This document shows positions 63,906 through 64,000 of a stretch of 64,000 nucleotides of DNA, in pieces (the first letter of the stretch is position 1; each line of letters begins with the position of its first letter). The translations under genes were made by a program, and so were the position numbers. This DNA is from Methylobacter tundripaludum. Its GTDB lineage: Bacteria; Pseudomonadota; Gammaproteobacteria; Methylococcales; Methylomonadaceae. The notes below the pieces were generated by a model that saw only the letters and a program-made list of their open reading frames with translations, did not search any database and was not told the origin of the DNA. Location of the stretch: the NCBI RefSeq assembly GCF_002934365.1, contig NZ_PTIY01000012.1, positions 61,978 to 125,977 on the forward strand. The letters run 5' to 3'.

Positions 63906-64000
63906 TGTAATGGTCAACTAAAACAGGACACTTTCTTAAGCAGTCTTCTTGTAAAATTCCCGCTCAAATTCCAGCGGGGATTGGTAGCTTAATTTTGAGT
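63906..64000 (-). mobile_element. End of an IS3-family insertion sequence (cut at window edge)
   Basis: TGTAATGGTCAACTAAAACA at 63906 is the terminal inverted repeat, starting with TG as usual for the family. The transposase end lies inside. A 19/20 match to this terminus occurs at 37207–37226. Confidence 0.75.
63936..64000 (-). CDS. IS3-family transposase OrfB, last 20 residues
   Basis: The minus strand encodes SKLSYQSPLEFEREFYKKTA and a stop. LSYxSPxEFE is the usual C-terminal end of the rve integrase domain in OrfB. The rest is outside the window. Confidence 0.8.
   Translation of the reverse strand, partial: SKLSYQSPLEFEREFYKKTA

Noticed and set aside
1..64000. CRISPR array
   Set aside because: No regularly spaced identical repeats with unique spacers; the repeats seen are REP/MITE-like palindromes or simple tandem heptamers.

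Overview
This 64 kb window reads as chromosomal DNA of a gammaproteobacterium. An amidase–mutL–miaA start, short AhcY, UbiB-type kinase, large NAD-glutamate dehydrogenase and abundant REP/MITE-like palindromes would fit a Methylococcales-type methanotroph. No methane-oxidation gene is present, so that placement is a guess from genome style, not a demonstrated fact.

Layout. 1–11.4 kb: cell-wall amidase (cut at the left edge), mutL, miaA, a giant mechanosensitive channel, then a translationally coupled set of thioredoxin-fold/CcdA-like membrane protein, archease and RtcB RNA ligase, and a DUF72 protein. 11.4–19 kb: a GNAT/DUF1778 toxin–antitoxin pair with an operator dyad, a four-helix membrane protein, an exported-looking PLP decarboxylase, a K+-independent-type proton pyrophosphatase, an outer-membrane barrel, an alcohol dehydrogenase and a small membrane protein. 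19–30 kb: UbiB-like kinase, DUF6781-like protein, a membrane protein of unknown function, ahcY with pcm, another alcohol dehydrogenase and NAD-glutamate dehydrogenase.

30.2–46.0 kb is the centrepiece: a complete gas vesicle island on the + strand. It runs gvpA, gvpC, gvpN, two small genes, gvpF, gvpG, a double ArsA/Get3-like ATPase, a gvpA paralog, gvpK, a TPR-like gene, a gvpJ-like gene, an unknown gene, a sigma-54 activator, an Hsp20-like gene, a CDC48-like AAA ATPase, two more gvpF/L genes, a PAS histidine kinase and a receiver protein. From memory this is nearly the order known in Serratia sp. ATCC 39006. A very good -24/-12 promoter (TTGGC…TTGC) sits 80 bp before gvpA with a perfect 9-bp dyad at enhancer distance. 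The island carries its own activator and two-component genes, so a self-contained sigma-54 circuit is likely. It also shows damage and remodelling: an A10 tract that splits gvpC into two frames, REP repeats translated in frame inside the ArsA-like gene and at the start of the third gvpF, and an IS end plus a gvpK-tail echo between two genes.

46–58.5 kb: an RsbW/STAS anti-sigma pair, two small proteins, ilvD, arylamine N-acetyltransferase, a spermidine-synthase-like membrane methyltransferase next to an exported second PCMT, a PEBP protein, a TolC-family protein and a lipoprotein. 58.5–64 kb is AT-rich accessory DNA. Two inverted ~197-bp repeats (59000–59197, 62431–62627) enclose a nuclease combining an IF2-N-like module with an Mrr-like domain, and an AbiGi-like gene; this looks like a small, possibly novel defence islet. 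An unrecognised AT-rich gene with a 19-bp operator-like dyad and the end of an IS3-family element close the window.
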